Positions 17,358-28,036 of a DNA stretch of 64,000 bases are shown piece by piece; position 1 is the first letter of the stretch; each line of letters opens with the position of its first letter. Both the position numbers and the translations under genes were made by a program. A model generated the notes under the pieces. That model searched no databases and had not been told where the DNA came from. It saw only the letters and a list, made by a program, of their open reading frames with translations. This DNA is from Legionella quinlivanii (GTDB taxonomy: Bacteria; Pseudomonadota; Gammaproteobacteria; Legionellales; Legionellaceae): the NCBI RefSeq assembly GCF_003265995.1, contig NZ_MVJN01000010.1, positions 90,093 to 154,092 of the forward strand, given 5' to 3'.

Positions 17358-18272
17358 ATGAATGCTTTAAGAACAACTCTGGTCGTATTGGCGTTTTTCA
17401 TTTTGGTGGTCATACTAGCCAGTGTTTTCACTGTAAATCAAGGCCAGCAAGGGATTCTTTTACGCCTGGGACGCCTGGTTATTGATAAACAGACAGATAA
17501 AGTCAAGGTGCTTGAGCCTGGTTTGCATTTCAAAACGCCGTTTATTGAAAGTCTGCGTTTATTCGATACACGCCTGCAAACCCTGGACATTAAATCCTCG
17601 CGGATTGTAACCAAAGAAAAGAAAGACGTGATTGTCGATTATTATGTCAAATGGCGCATAGGCAATCTGGCTCAGTATTTTAAATCTACCGGTGGGAATG
17701 AGTTTAAAGCAGAAACTTTGCTGGAGCAGCAGTTGAATACCTGGCTGCGCGCTGAATTCGGCAAACGCACTATTTCTGATGTGGTGTCAGGCGGCAGAGA
17801 TGACGTGGTTGATGTGTTGCGTGAAAAAGCGGAACAGCAGGCGCAGGGTTTAGGTGTTGATGTGGTCGATGTCAGAATCAAGGGAATTGAACTACCGGCC
17901 AACACCAGCAACGCCATTTATCAACGTATGCGTGCTGATATGCAAAAAATTGCTAACAGACATCGTGCCGATGGACAGGCTGCAGCAGAAGCTATTCAGG
18001 CGGCCGCGGATGCAGAAGTGACCGTGGCTCTGGCAAAAGCCCATAGTGAAGGGCAGATCATTCGGGCAAAAGGCCAGGCTGAAGCAGCTACCATTTACGC
18101 GGAGGCCTATGGTCAGAATACTCAATTCTTTGCATTCTACCGCAGTTTGAAAGCCTATGAAGGAAGTTTTACCAGTAAACAGGATTTATTGGTATTGGAT
18201 CAAAGCAGTTCTTTTTTTGACTACTTTAGACATTCTTTAGTAAAAAGTGGTGATACGACAAAGAAAAACTGA
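17358..18272 (+). CDS. hflC: FtsH protease modulator HflC
   Basis: A 304-residue partner of HflK with an N-terminal membrane anchor (residues 6-26) and a periplasmic SPFH domain that starts TVNQGQQGILLRLGRL. A long Ala/Glu-rich helix (about 190-250: RHRADGQAAAEAIQAAADAE) is typical of the cage wall. The tail is short and polar. It is translationally linked to hflK and followed by a strong terminator, which closes the two-gene operon. Confidence 0.94.
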   Translation: MNALRTTLVVLAFFILVVILASVFTVNQGQQGILLRLGRLVIDKQTDKVKVLEPGLHFKTPFIESLRLFDTRLQTLDIKSSRIVTKEKKDVIVDYYVKWRIGNLAQYFKSTGGNEFKAETLLEQQLNTWLRAEFGKRTISDVVSGGRDDVVDVLREKAEQQAQGLGVDVVDVRIKGIELPANTSNAIYQRMRADMQKIANRHRADGQAAAEAIQAAADAEVTVALAKAHSEGQIIRAKGQAEAATIYAEAYGQNTQFFAFYRSLKAYEGSFTSKQDLLVLDQSSSFFDYFRHSLVKSGDTTKKN

Positions 18273-18295
18273 TATAATTTTTTATTTTGTTGAAG

Positions 18296-18322
18296 AGGGT
18301 TAAGTTCGCTTAACCCTTTTTT
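18296..18322 (+). terminator. Rho-independent terminator of hflKC
   Basis: A 9-bp stem AGGGTTAAG/CTTAACCCT closed by a TTCG tetraloop and followed by TTTTTTCTTT. Confidence 0.93.
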
Positions 18323-18419
18323 CTTTGAGATATTTTGTTATGAAAAATAATTCGCATAACAGGGTTTCTCGGTATGTTAGCGGGAGTTATTCTCCTCTCC
18401 ATTATTCACCAGTTTATAG

Positions 18420-19730
<1,311 letters not shown>

Positions 19731-19741
19731 GAAAAAAGCAT

Positions 19742-19772
19742 CTTGATGCCCGGCATGGGCATCAAGGTTTTT
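19742..19772. terminator. Bidirectional terminator between purA and the outer-membrane barrel gene
   Basis: A perfect 10-bp stem CTTGATGCCC/GGGCATCAAG with a GGCAT loop, T-run on the right and GAAAAAAG on the left. Both converging genes end next to it. Confidence 0.9.
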
Positions 19773-19775
19773 GTA

Positions 19776-20459
19776 CTACTTCACATATGCCTTAGGCTGA
19801 TCAAAATCATAAATTATACCAAGCCCCATTTGAGCGGTATTTGGTGTAATTTTAGTTTGTTTTAACACCCCGCCAAAAGGTTCAAACACTGCACTCTTAA
19901 TGCCCTTATAATTAATTTGGCTGTAATCCAGCATCAGCCACCAATTAGTGGATAAAGCATGTTTTAAGCCTAATCCATAGCGAATGCCCCCGCGGTTTTT
20001 GGTTTGGCTAAGAATAGTGGGATCTGATTCGCTGATTTTAACCCGCCCGTTGCTGTAGCCCACGCGGCCAAATATCAGCGTATTTTCGGAGAGAAAATAG
20101 CCTGGCAGGACACTGACTCCAGCACTTCGTTTTACGGTAAAGGTGGTTTTTAAAAAGGTTTGATGAATATATTCGTTATTGTTTAATTCATATTCCACCG
20201 AGCTCAGATTTCCGTTCACTTCGGCAGCCAGGCTATAGCGTTGATAACGCCACTGGTAGCCGCCGAAGATAGAGCCGAAAACGCCAGTGCCTGAAAAATG
20301 ATTCTTATCGATTACGTCAAAAGTACCCGGGCGAATGACATGGGATCTTTGTCTGAATTCAGCTCCCTCAGGTCCAACACTGGCGCCGAGGTAGAATCCG
20401 GCATGGCTGATTGAAGAGCACAGAATAAGACTGGCGGCACAAACGGTTTTCCTTAACAT
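19776..20459 (-). CDS. Outer-membrane beta-barrel protein (OmpA/opacity-like porin family)
   Basis: A 227-residue exported protein. The signal peptide MLRKTVCAASLILCSSISHA is followed by GFYLGASVGPEGAEF, a typical first barrel strand. Alternating hydrophobic/polar strands continue (VFGSIFGGYQWRYQRYSLAAE, SAGVSVLPGYFLSENTLIFGRVGY, WWLMLDYSQINYKG), and the protein ends with a barrel-like strand, AQMGLGIIYDF. It resembles the 8-stranded outer-membrane proteins common in Legionella. Role unknown. It lies 21 bp downstream of the deaminase gene on the same strand, so co-transcription is likely. Confidence 0.8.
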   Translation of the reverse strand: MLRKTVCAASLILCSSISHAGFYLGASVGPEGAEFRQRSHVIRPGTFDVIDKNHFSGTGVFGSIFGGYQWRYQRYSLAAEVNGNLSSVEYELNNNEYIHQTFLKTTFTVKRSAGVSVLPGYFLSENTLIFGRVGYSNGRVKISESDPTILSQTKNRGGIRYGLGLKHALSTNWWLMLDYSQINYKGIKSAVFEPFGGVLKQTKITPNTAQMGLGIIYDFDQPKAYVK

Positions 20460-20480
20460 ATAGTTCTTCCTGATTGATGA

Positions 20481-21965
20481 TTAATTTTCAAATTGCTTTT
20501 CAAAAGCGGCCATTCTGAGTTCAAGATTTCGCTGCAAGCTCGCTTTTTCATTTCCATTTACAAAACTGCTACAGGTGGCGCTGTTCAAATCAGCACATTC
20601 AGTAACCAGGGTTTGTCTGGCGGGATCAGCCCAGATACTTTTGCCGGGTAAAAAGGCATAAGTCAGTACATTTCGGGTCATCTGCTTAAGTGTCTGGTAG
20701 TCGATGTCGTGCTCAATGACTGCTTTCACATATTGACGTGTCAGATCAGTTCGCAGGATGCCTTCATCATCAGTTGACAAGACAATGGGCACCCCTTGTT
20801 TTAAATAGTAATGGATGGGATGTTCTTTTCCCTTGATATTAAATATTTTCTCATTACTGGTGAGATTAATTTCTACCGGGATCTGGTGCGTTTTCATGTA
20901 ATTCAGCGTGTCATTGGCGTTATCCTCAAACCCAATATCAAGCCCGTGACCTATTCGTTCGGCATGTCCTGTTAACACGGCATCGCGTATATGAAATCTC
21001 AACTCCTTTGGCATCACATCCTCGGCCTTTAATTCACCGGCATGGAGTGCAATGTGGACTTGCGGATATTTCTGGTGCAGGAAGTTGATCACTTCCATCT
21101 GTTTTTTATAATCTCTAAGGGAGATAATGCCGTCTTCTGCCTGTACCATATTTATGGCGACGATTGCTTCTGATTGGGAGGCGGCGGCAAATCCATGCAG
21201 CGCCTGCATAAAAAAGCTTTGAAGAGGTTGCTCACGAAGAATATGATACTGAAATTTTACCGTTAGATGGCAAACGGACTGCTCGGGTTTGCTGTCACAT
21301 CCCAGGAACTTTCTGGTATCTGGCAATAACTGGTCGCTGACTTTTACTGTATTTGAAATTTCCTGAACAAAGGCTGGATCATCAAGAAGAAGCTTTCTCG
21401 CTTTTTCAAAGCCTTGTGCCAGATTGGGTTTTTCTGAAATGACTGTGGATTTGGCATAGTCGGGCATCATCATGATTTCCATATATTCTTCCTGCTGCTC
21501 GCTGGCTCGCTGCATGACTTCTGCAAGAAGTGGGATGTGATTGTCCATGATGAGGTTAGTGAATTTAAAAAAGGTGGCAAAGAAATGATCATGTCCGGAT
21601 TCTTCGCCGGCAATGAAATCCTTCATTGACCAGGCTCGGATAAGCTTGTCGTATAATTCAGGATTGTTCAGTATTTGATTACTTTTTATTCCGTTACAGG
21701 CTTCACTGATTTTATTGATACCAAATGACTGCGGGTTCAAACAATAATCCTGCCTGGCTGCGAGTTCAACCATAGTTTCAGGGTAGGCGCCACCGGCCAG
21801 ATGATAATGCAGTTCCCCGCCCTTGGGCATTTCTTTAAGAAACGCATATAAGGCATTAGGATCTTGCCTGATTTCATTAAAATGTTGCTCAACACCGGAT
21901 TGAACAGACGAAGTAAACGCCAGTAAAAACGCATAACCAACCAATTTTTGCATACCAAAGCCCAT
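20481..21965 (-). CDS. Exported adenosine deaminase-family protein
   Basis: A 494-residue metal-dependent deaminase with a predicted N-terminal signal peptide (KLVGYAFLLAFTSSVQSG), so it is likely periplasmic or secreted; cytosolic Add has none. Metal and catalytic motifs are intact: GGELHYHLAGG (HxH near residue 54), LHAGEL (catalytic Glu), GHAERIGHG and LSTDDEG (Asp pair). The size and the extra N-terminal region recall secreted adenosine deaminase growth-factor-like enzymes more than bacterial Add. Adenosine or another purine nucleoside is the likely substrate. Two in-frame ATGs (21965 and 21953) are possible starts. Confidence 0.85.
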   Translation of the reverse strand: MGFGMQKLVGYAFLLAFTSSVQSGVEQHFNEIRQDPNALYAFLKEMPKGGELHYHLAGGAYPETMVELAARQDYCLNPQSFGINKISEACNGIKSNQILNNPELYDKLIRAWSMKDFIAGEESGHDHFFATFFKFTNLIMDNHIPLLAEVMQRASEQQEEYMEIMMMPDYAKSTVISEKPNLAQGFEKARKLLLDDPAFVQEISNTVKVSDQLLPDTRKFLGCDSKPEQSVCHLTVKFQYHILREQPLQSFFMQALHGFAAASQSEAIVAINMVQAEDGIISLRDYKKQMEVINFLHQKYPQVHIALHAGELKAEDVMPKELRFHIRDAVLTGHAERIGHGLDIGFEDNANDTLNYMKTHQIPVEINLTSNEKIFNIKGKEHPIHYYLKQGVPIVLSTDDEGILRTDLTRQYVKAVIEHDIDYQTLKQMTRNVLTYAFLPGKSIWADPARQTLVTECADLNSATCSSFVNGNEKASLQRNLELRMAAFEKQFEN

Positions 21966-22106
21966 ACTGGCTTCAGCTGGTGGAACTCATTGATTCTGCG
22001 AAGCCAAAATACATTACAGGAGAATGAGTATACTGATTGTTTGCTAAAGTCTCCATTATTTTCAAAGAGGATTGGGGCGCAGACTAATAAGCATTTCATT
22101 TTTGAC

Positions 22107-22112
22107 TATAAT
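22107..22112 (+). promoter_or_regulatory. Candidate extended -10 box for the 1460-residue protein gene
   Basis: TTGACTATAATTTA at 22102-22115 has the TATAAT hexamer 32 bp before the ATG. A near-identical TGACTATAATTA sits upstream of the divergent-strand putative effector gene that starts at 27860. Confidence 0.4.
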
Positions 22113-22144
22113 TTAAGCATTCAGACCATTAAAGTGTTTTTCTC

Positions 22145-25100
22145 ATGTCCTCAGATGCTGACAGAACCCCAAGAATAAGTGAACTATTTGCTGCCTGCAA
22201 AGCAGTTATCAGCAGTCCTGCGCCTGATTTTCCTGCATTAACCAATAAAATTAAAGAGATACTGGATTCAGCAAACTATCAGGACCAGGAGGCAGCCCCC
22301 GAGCTAAGGGCTATTCCCTGGAACAGTCTGGTTAAAGATTTGCATGAGCTGCGCACCCTTAGAGACAAAAATGCCCTGACATCGGAAGATAAAATTCGTG
22401 CTTCGTTTTTAGAGAGCCGTGTTAACCAGATGGCTTTACCTGCTTTTTCGGAATTACAGCGCTCTATGGAGGTTGCAGATCTATGGAATACAGAGGTTAA
22501 ATCGTTTTTGGCTCTTGCAGATGTAAAGCTTCCAGCGGAGCCTATTGCCAAAGAAACTGCAGTGACAGCAGCTGTTGAAACTGCACCTGCGCTGCCCTTA
22601 TTTATGACAATTCGGAATGCTCGAACCGCCTTAAACGAGCGGCTGAAAACCAGTTTGAGTGCACCAATCAGTGAAAAGCTGACGCCTAATGAGGAAGGCG
22701 TTCCCTATACTGATCTTGACAAGGATCCTCCACAGGTTGCATCCATAAAAAAGCTGATTAATAGTTTGTATTATGCTGAGAACGCGGCCAAGGCCGAAAT
22801 ATGGCAGAAAATTGATTCGTCCAGTAAATTGGGAATAGTTCATAGTGTTTTAAGCAATCAGATACAAATTGCTTATGATGTATACAATGTGTACAAGGCT
22901 CTCGATAGCTTTAATGAAGCAGCACCCGAGATCAGGGAATTGTTGCGGGATAATATGGATCTTATTCAGCCAGTATACAACAATCTCACATCTGCGGTGC
23001 AAGCCTTGGGTTTACAGGAAAAATATGAGCATCTGGATCTGGCAGGCGGTGCCGGGCTATTGCTGGGACAAGGTGTCAACGCCCTGCAGAAAGGCGATAA
23101 GACTACACTACAGGGGAATGTGCTGAGCGGATTATTGAATCAATTACCTAGATTGCTCAATTCTGCGGCAACGGCTATAAATCCCGATAATAAGCAAAGT
23201 GCTGAGGCTTTGCAGATATCCGCAAACAAACAGCAGGCAATAGGCCAATTGATTGATGCGCTACTCAGTGATAAGCATACGCTGAGTGCTCTTCGTCCTG
23301 CAAGAAAGGCCTTGAAAGGTCTTAAAGAAATCAAAGAGCGGCTTGATGCCGAACAAGATAATCTTTCCGAGGAAACAATAAAGGCTTATATCAAGTGGGG
23401 CAATGAAGGATTAACGGCCCTGATTACTATGGCTGATGATTTTGAACGTCGAAATTATTTGAAACCGGGTACTATTTCTGATCCCATCGTTGAACAGGCA
23501 ACCATCTTGCGTGATGCCATTGAAGCGCGCATAGCACAATCAGAAGCCGTTAAAAAGCTTCCTGATGCTAATGCAGCTGATGTGCTCCGGGTGGCTAAAG
23601 TAGGCTCGGCCAAATCATTCATAGCACAAAGCCGTATTCATGCTTTAGATGAATCGAGAGTCGCGTCCTATACCGAACTACAGGAGCTGGAGTTTAAAGC
23701 TTCCCAGGCAAAAGAGTTCTTTGATCTCCTTAATCAATATGCTGGAAAAAATCTGGCGGATATCAGCCTGGAGGATAAGCAGCGATTAAAGCAGTCCTAT
23801 CAGGTGATTCAATCGGCCGTTGCAACCTTTAATATTGAGCTGGACAAGCAAATTGTATCCGCTCTTAATGCTACAGAAGCACCGCCCGCCGCAGGACGGT
23901 TCGCTGGATTCTGGAAAGGAGTTGAGAAACTCAAAAAAGCGGATATTAGTGGTTTGATGAATGATATCGGCGGGTACTGGCACGGAGAAGTGAATCTGGT
24001 TGGTGGATTAAGACAAAAGATTTTGAAATATTATGATGATAAAGAAAATGCTGAAATTCTTAAGCTTGAAGTTATTAATGAAGCAGAGTTTAGCCTCGCA
24101 GAAAAATTCAAAGGAAAAATAGTTCCCTATGAGGAGGTTTTGGCTGCAAGAGATCAGAAGGCCTTATTGGCACCCGAGACAACGGCAGCACTACGTGGGC
24201 AGGGCGTTATGGGATTAGATGCCCTGGAGCGGGTCGAGCAAATATTGCCAACAATGCTTGATGTAATCAAAGAAGCTGTCGACTCTTCAGAAGAGGTCTC
24301 CGAGAAAGACCTGGCTTATCTAAAAAGTGAATATCTAAGACTACAGCCTACTATTTATCATACTAATAATGAACTGGATGCAAAAATAACCGCAGCGCTT
24401 AATTCCGGAGATAAAGCAAAGTTAGCAGAAATCAATGCTGACTTACGTCACCCTGATTTTTTCAGAGAGCTAAATGCTCGTAAGCAGTTTCTGACTGATC
24501 TTTCCAACAAAAAAAGAGAGCCATTACCTGCTGTCGATAAATTATCTCCAGCTGAGGTTTCTTCAATTAATAATTTACGGGGTAATTTCGCTGCGATTCA
24601 GGAGATGGGGTTATCTGCATCAATTGGCAAGCTAAGTGAGTATGTCAGAACTACGCGTATTAATAATTTATCCACACAGGTCAATGACCGAATCCAGATG
24701 CCGCCCCATGCGGAGGATCCGACGGATCCCAAAGTGGTGAAGCAAATAAAAAATCTGGAAAATAATTTATACGATTTGCAAAAAGCGTTGGCGGCTTTTG
24801 AAAAAATGAACAATGACGATTCACTGGTTACTAAATTCACTGTTTTAAAAGATGTGCTGATGCAGTTAAAGGCGTCCTGGAATACCTTAAACAGCATGAC
24901 CCCTGAACTAAAAGAGCAATATGCTTCAGTAGCTAAGGTGTTAACGTCTTATAGCTCTGTAGTGAGCCCTGCTCAGGTGCAGAGTCAGAGCGCACAGGAG
25001 CTTCAGGCGGCCAGATCAAACATTCAGAAGAGAGTTGATAGCCTGTTTGCCGCTTCAGCGTATGTTGCAGATAAACAGCAGCAGCTAGCCGGGTATTTTG

Positions 25101-26527
25101 GTCTGGAAGTGGATGAGGGACGTAAGTTTAAGGGGTATACGCGTGAGCAACTAGCCAATCCCGAGGCAATGAAAAAAGAAGCGGATAAGATTGTGAGTGG
25201 TCTTGAAAAGCTTTCAGAAGGGTCTCAGATAGGTGGATTATGGAAGTCCAAAGGCTTATTGAAACAACTTAAACGCTTTGGTGAACAGCTGGGAGAGCTT
25301 GGCGCTACCGTTGGTACAATCGCCAATGTACAAACGGGTACCTTGAAAACTCAGTTATATCAAGCAGTTTTAGCGGAAATAAGTCATAAGGAAGACGATC
25401 TGTACCTGAACCCGGGCACGATGCTTATGCCTACCATGCAAAAACTGAATGTCTTTTTTGAATCCATGTTAAGCGAGCTGGATCTGCCTTATGAGGATAA
25501 ACTGGCTATTATACAGCAAGATCAGTTTATGGCGATTTTAAAGTCAGAAACAGCTAGTCGCATGGCACAGTTAAATGACGATCTCAATAAAGCGACCAGT
25601 CCTCAGGAAAAAACAGATATTGAATTTAAAATGCAAACACTTTCCAATAAACTGAACTATCTGGATGAGGTGGGTAAGACTTACTCAGAAAACTATGGTG
25701 AGCGCAAAGCAAAAATACTGGATAGTGAATTTGAAAAGTTGCTGAATAAAGTATACATCCCGGCGATGGCACAATCTGGCAAAGTTTTGAATGAGCCTTT
25801 TAAAACTCAATACATCAATGAGCTACGCACTTATTATCAAAATAACCGGCATAAATTAATCAGTGAAGGCCAGGCTGACAGCCTGTCAATGGACGATCTG
25901 AAAATGGGGCTCAATAATATCCAGACTAGTCAATACAGAGCCTATCGGTTTGTCGACAATGTGACCCATATAATCAATGATCACATGAGCAAAATCAAAC
26001 CCGGAGAAAATAAAGATTTATCTGAGTTTGGCGAAAAACTTGTGGACAAATTTCGTGACCCTTCTGTGCCTATTAATACGCGTTATAACGAGGCTAAAAA
26101 TCTGGAAAATAACCCGCAGTTTAAGGAAATTGCTGCCAAAAGCAGTAAAGGTTTGGGTCTTCTCTACGCGCTAAAGAGCTTTTTTAGAAGTGTCTCCTAT
26201 GTTTTAAGTCAGTCCATAATGCACAAAATGTCAATGAGGGAATCTTATCAGGCCTATAAGGAAATACAAAAAATTCAACGAGGCGAAGCTTTGCGGGAGG
26301 CTTATTTAAACTTAAAGAAGCCGGAAGCAGATGATCCTGATAAAAAAGATGGTATTGATCAGGTAGATAATCCTGAGCAGGAAAGACAAAAAGATATTGA
26401 AAAAACTGATAAATTTCGTGATGCGCTAAATGATATGCGACCTAAGGCAGTGGAACCACCGGTTGAGGCAGCCAATAAGGCCCCTGCCGAGGATAACCCC
26501 CCTGCTGAAATTGCGCGTCCCGGTTAA
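22145..26527 (+). CDS. Very large helical/coiled-coil protein (putative Dot/Icm effector, SdhA-like in size)
   Basis: A 1460-residue protein with no signal peptide and no convincing membrane segment. It is almost entirely predicted helix with heptad-like stretches (near 150-210, 500-560, 770-900, 1090-1200 and 1370-1420). No enzyme motif was found. The last 90 residues are highly charged and rich in Glu, Asp, Pro and Lys (EADDPDKKDG, PEQERQKDIEKTD), the composition of Dot/Icm C-terminal signals. Its length and architecture resemble the vacuole-integrity effector SdhA (about 1.4 kb of codons), but I could not align the two, so this is a hypothesis. Codon use and base composition look like the neighbours. 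Monocistronic, ending in a strong terminator. Confidence 0.8.
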   Translation: MSSDADRTPRISELFAACKAVISSPAPDFPALTNKIKEILDSANYQDQEAAPELRAIPWNSLVKDLHELRTLRDKNALTSEDKIRASFLESRVNQMALPAFSELQRSMEVADLWNTEVKSFLALADVKLPAEPIAKETAVTAAVETAPALPLFMTIRNARTALNERLKTSLSAPISEKLTPNEEGVPYTDLDKDPPQVASIKKLINSLYYAENAAKAEIWQKIDSSSKLGIVHSVLSNQIQIAYDVYNVYKALDSFNEAAPEIRELLRDNMDLIQPVYNNLTSAVQALGLQEKYEHLDLAGGAGLLLGQGVNALQKGDKTTLQGNVLSGLLNQLPRLLNSAATAINPDNKQSAEALQISANKQQAIGQLIDALLSDKHTLSALRPARKALKGLKEIKERLDAEQDNLSEETIKAYIKWGNEGLTALITMADDFERRNYLKPGTISDPIVEQATILRDAIEARIAQSEAVKKLPDANAADVLRVAKVGSAKSFIAQSRIHALDESRVASYTELQELEFKASQAKEFFDLLNQYAGKNLADISLEDKQRLKQSYQVIQSAVATFNIELDKQIVSALNATEAPPAAGRFAGFWKGVEKLKKADISGLMNDIGGYWHGEVNLVGGLRQKILKYYDDKENAEILKLEVINEAEFSLAEKFKGKIVPYEEVLAARDQKALLAPETTAALRGQGVMGLDALERVEQILPTMLDVIKEAVDSSEEVSEKDLAYLKSEYLRLQPTIYHTNNELDAKITAALNSGDKAKLAEINADLRHPDFFRELNARKQFLTDLSNKKREPLPAVDKLSPAEVSSINNLRGNFAAIQEMGLSASIGKLSEYVRTTRINNLSTQVNDRIQMPPHAEDPTDPKVVKQIKNLENNLYDLQKALAAFEKMNNDDSLVTKFTVLKDVLMQLKASWNTLNSMTPELKEQYASVAKVLTSYSSVVSPAQVQSQSAQELQAARSNIQKRVDSLFAASAYVADKQQQLAGYFGLEVDEGRKFKGYTREQLANPEAMKKEADKIVSGLEKLSEGSQIGGLWKSKGLLKQLKRFGEQLGELGATVGTIANVQTGTLKTQLYQAVLAEISHKEDDLYLNPGTMLMPTMQKLNVFFESMLSELDLPYEDKLAIIQQDQFMAILKSETASRMAQLNDDLNKATSPQEKTDIEFKMQTLSNKLNYLDEVGKTYSENYGERKAKILDSEFEKLLNKVYIPAMAQSGKVLNEPFKTQYINELRTYYQNNRHKLISEGQADSLSMDDLKMGLNNIQTSQYRAYRFVDNVTHIINDHMSKIKPGENKDLSEFGEKLVDKFRDPSVPINTRYNEAKNLENNPQFKEIAAKSSKGLGLLYALKSFFRSVSYVLSQSIMHKMSMRESYQAYKEIQKIQRGEALREAYLNLKKPEADDPDKKDGIDQVDNPEQERQKDIEKTDKFRDALNDMRPKAVEPPVEAANKAPAEDNPPAEIARPG

Positions 26528-26535
26528 AATATTTA

Positions 26536-26566
26536 CATCTTGATATGCTTTTTGCATATCAAGATG
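26536..26566. terminator. Strong hairpin terminator between converging putative effector genes
   Basis: A perfect 13-bp stem CATCTTGATATGC/GCATATCAAGATG with a TTTTT loop. It lies between the stops of the plus-strand giant gene and the minus-strand 427-residue gene and probably serves both. Confidence 0.85.
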
Positions 26567-26576
26567 GTTATTTCAA

Positions 26577-27860
26577 TTAGCACAGACTTTGACCATTTTT
26601 TGCATCGATTCTTTCCTGTCTTGCAGCAATGATTTCCTCGTGATTTATAATTCTTTTATCAGCATTCAAATTGCACTGCTCTTCAATGTAGTCCATACGG
26701 ACTGCAAGACTTCCTTTGGGGTTAAACTCTTCTTTGATTTCTTCTTTCAATGTCTGCTGGAGTGCGCTAAGCAATGCCGGAACATTCTCCTCACCGGTAT
26801 AATTCTTTAAAAAGTTATTAATAATCTCAGTGTGGCCACGCCGCGGGTGTGCAAAAAAATGCCCCGCCCGCTGCCATCTGCTCGCGGTATCTGAGGTTCT
26901 AAGTGCATAGTCTTCAAGGATAGTCCTCGCTGCCAGATAATTTCTTTTCTCCATGGATAAATGCGGGAGGGTTTGCCTGGTCCACATCGCATGATATGAC
27001 TTTGGATAATCATGTCGAGTCAGGACAGATACATTCTGCGGCGCAGGAGATGGTTGAGGTTGAGCCGGCGGTTGTTGGGGTTGAGGGGGAAATTCGAGTT
27101 CAATATTTAAATTCTGGCGTGGTGTTCTTGGGTTTTCAGCAGCTGGAGCTGTGTGCGTTGGAGTGGATGGCTGTGATAACTGTACTTGAGGTGCCGGCCT
27201 GTTGCTCGCATAGAAATCGAGTTGTGTTATAAAATTCTCTATTTCTTTATCTTTAGGATTTGCACCGAAAGGGTTTATAGAATTGGGCGGAAGGTTAAGC
27301 ACATTAATTAATCTTGATGCAAAAGTACCTCGAAGGCTGTTCAGAACCTCCTCATTGTCGGATGTTTGGGGAAAGTCAAACAGACCCGAGGAAGGATGAG
27401 TTCCTACTAAAATCAATCGTGTATCCGGGCGCATCTGTTGGAGATAAGTGTTAATATTTGCTTTTAATTCTTCAATATTATTTTGGTCACTGGATAGGTT
27501 AACGACATAAATGAGCACATCCGCGCTCTTCTCATCTTTACCCACATGCATCCTGGCTCGCGCGGGTTCGGCTGTGGCATTTACCAGATTCAAAAAAGGG
27601 GCATGGTCCTGACTCAGTATATTTGCCTGAAGAGCAGAGGGATTGTTCCGATGTCGTCTTAACTCGCCTTTAGTAGGTTCTCTGAGGGGTTTTCGGATTC
27701 TAACCACAGAAGAGTTTTCTGTGTTAGTTTCACCTTGCGCTGTCCTGGATTTTCGAATGGTAGGTTCCAGGAACTCAGACCATGCGCTGTTTGCATCTCC
27801 TACAACTAACGCTTTTAACGAAGAATTATCCCGCTTTGCTCTAGCCATTATATTGCTCAT
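26577..27860 (-). CDS. Protein with degenerate small-GTPase-like N-terminus and proline-rich linker (putative effector)
   Basis: A 427-residue protein of no recognised family. Residues 15-220 read like a Ras/Rab-type fold with ruined nucleotide motifs: LKALVVGDANSAW at the P-loop position without the GK[ST], ADVLIYVVNLSS where a GTPase has its DxxG-linked strand, and LILVGTHPS where NKxD would lie. Residues 222-275 form a proline/glutamine-rich linker (FPPQPQQPPAQPQPSPAP). Residues 280-427 form a basic helical domain. No signal peptide. It could be a pseudo-GTPase that binds a host partner, or an unrelated alpha/beta protein; only fold-level comparison would decide. It converges on the 1460-residue gene. 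Confidence 0.7.
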   Translation of the reverse strand: MSNIMARAKRDNSSLKALVVGDANSAWSEFLEPTIRKSRTAQGETNTENSSVVRIRKPLREPTKGELRRHRNNPSALQANILSQDHAPFLNLVNATAEPARARMHVGKDEKSADVLIYVVNLSSDQNNIEELKANINTYLQQMRPDTRLILVGTHPSSGLFDFPQTSDNEEVLNSLRGTFASRLINVLNLPPNSINPFGANPKDKEIENFITQLDFYASNRPAPQVQLSQPSTPTHTAPAAENPRTPRQNLNIELEFPPQPQQPPAQPQPSPAPQNVSVLTRHDYPKSYHAMWTRQTLPHLSMEKRNYLAARTILEDYALRTSDTASRWQRAGHFFAHPRRGHTEIINNFLKNYTGEENVPALLSALQQTLKEEIKEEFNPKGSLAVRMDYIEEQCNLNADKRIINHEEIIAARQERIDAKNGQSLC

Positions 27861-27880
27861 TAGTTATTTATATTGGTCTA

Positions 27881-27886
27881 ATTATA
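27881..27886 (-). promoter_or_regulatory. Candidate -10 box for the 427-residue protein gene
   Basis: On the minus strand CTGACTATAATTAGACC places TATAAT 20 bp before the ATG. It shares TGACTATAATT with the candidate promoter at 22107. No clear -35 box is present. Confidence 0.35.
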
Positions 27887-28036
27887 GTCAGAAATGGTTA
27901 AGGTTTTATTAAGGGATATTCTAGCCCTATTGGTATTGAGTTAAGGGATAACAGGTTGTGCCACAAAAAAGGATGGTCTTATTGGGTAGCTGGATCCCGC
28001 GAACAAGTCGCGGGACGTAGGAGGGGAGGCTTTTGA

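Noticed and set aside
21737..22099. 120-codon minus-strand frame overlapping the adenosine deaminase start
   Set aside because: It overlaps the deaminase signal peptide in another frame and has no recognisable protein pattern.
27995..28015. Hairpin TCCCGCGA/TCGCGGGA downstream of ctpA
   Set aside because: It looks like a terminator stem but has no T-run on the minus strand; probably half of a palindromic repeat.
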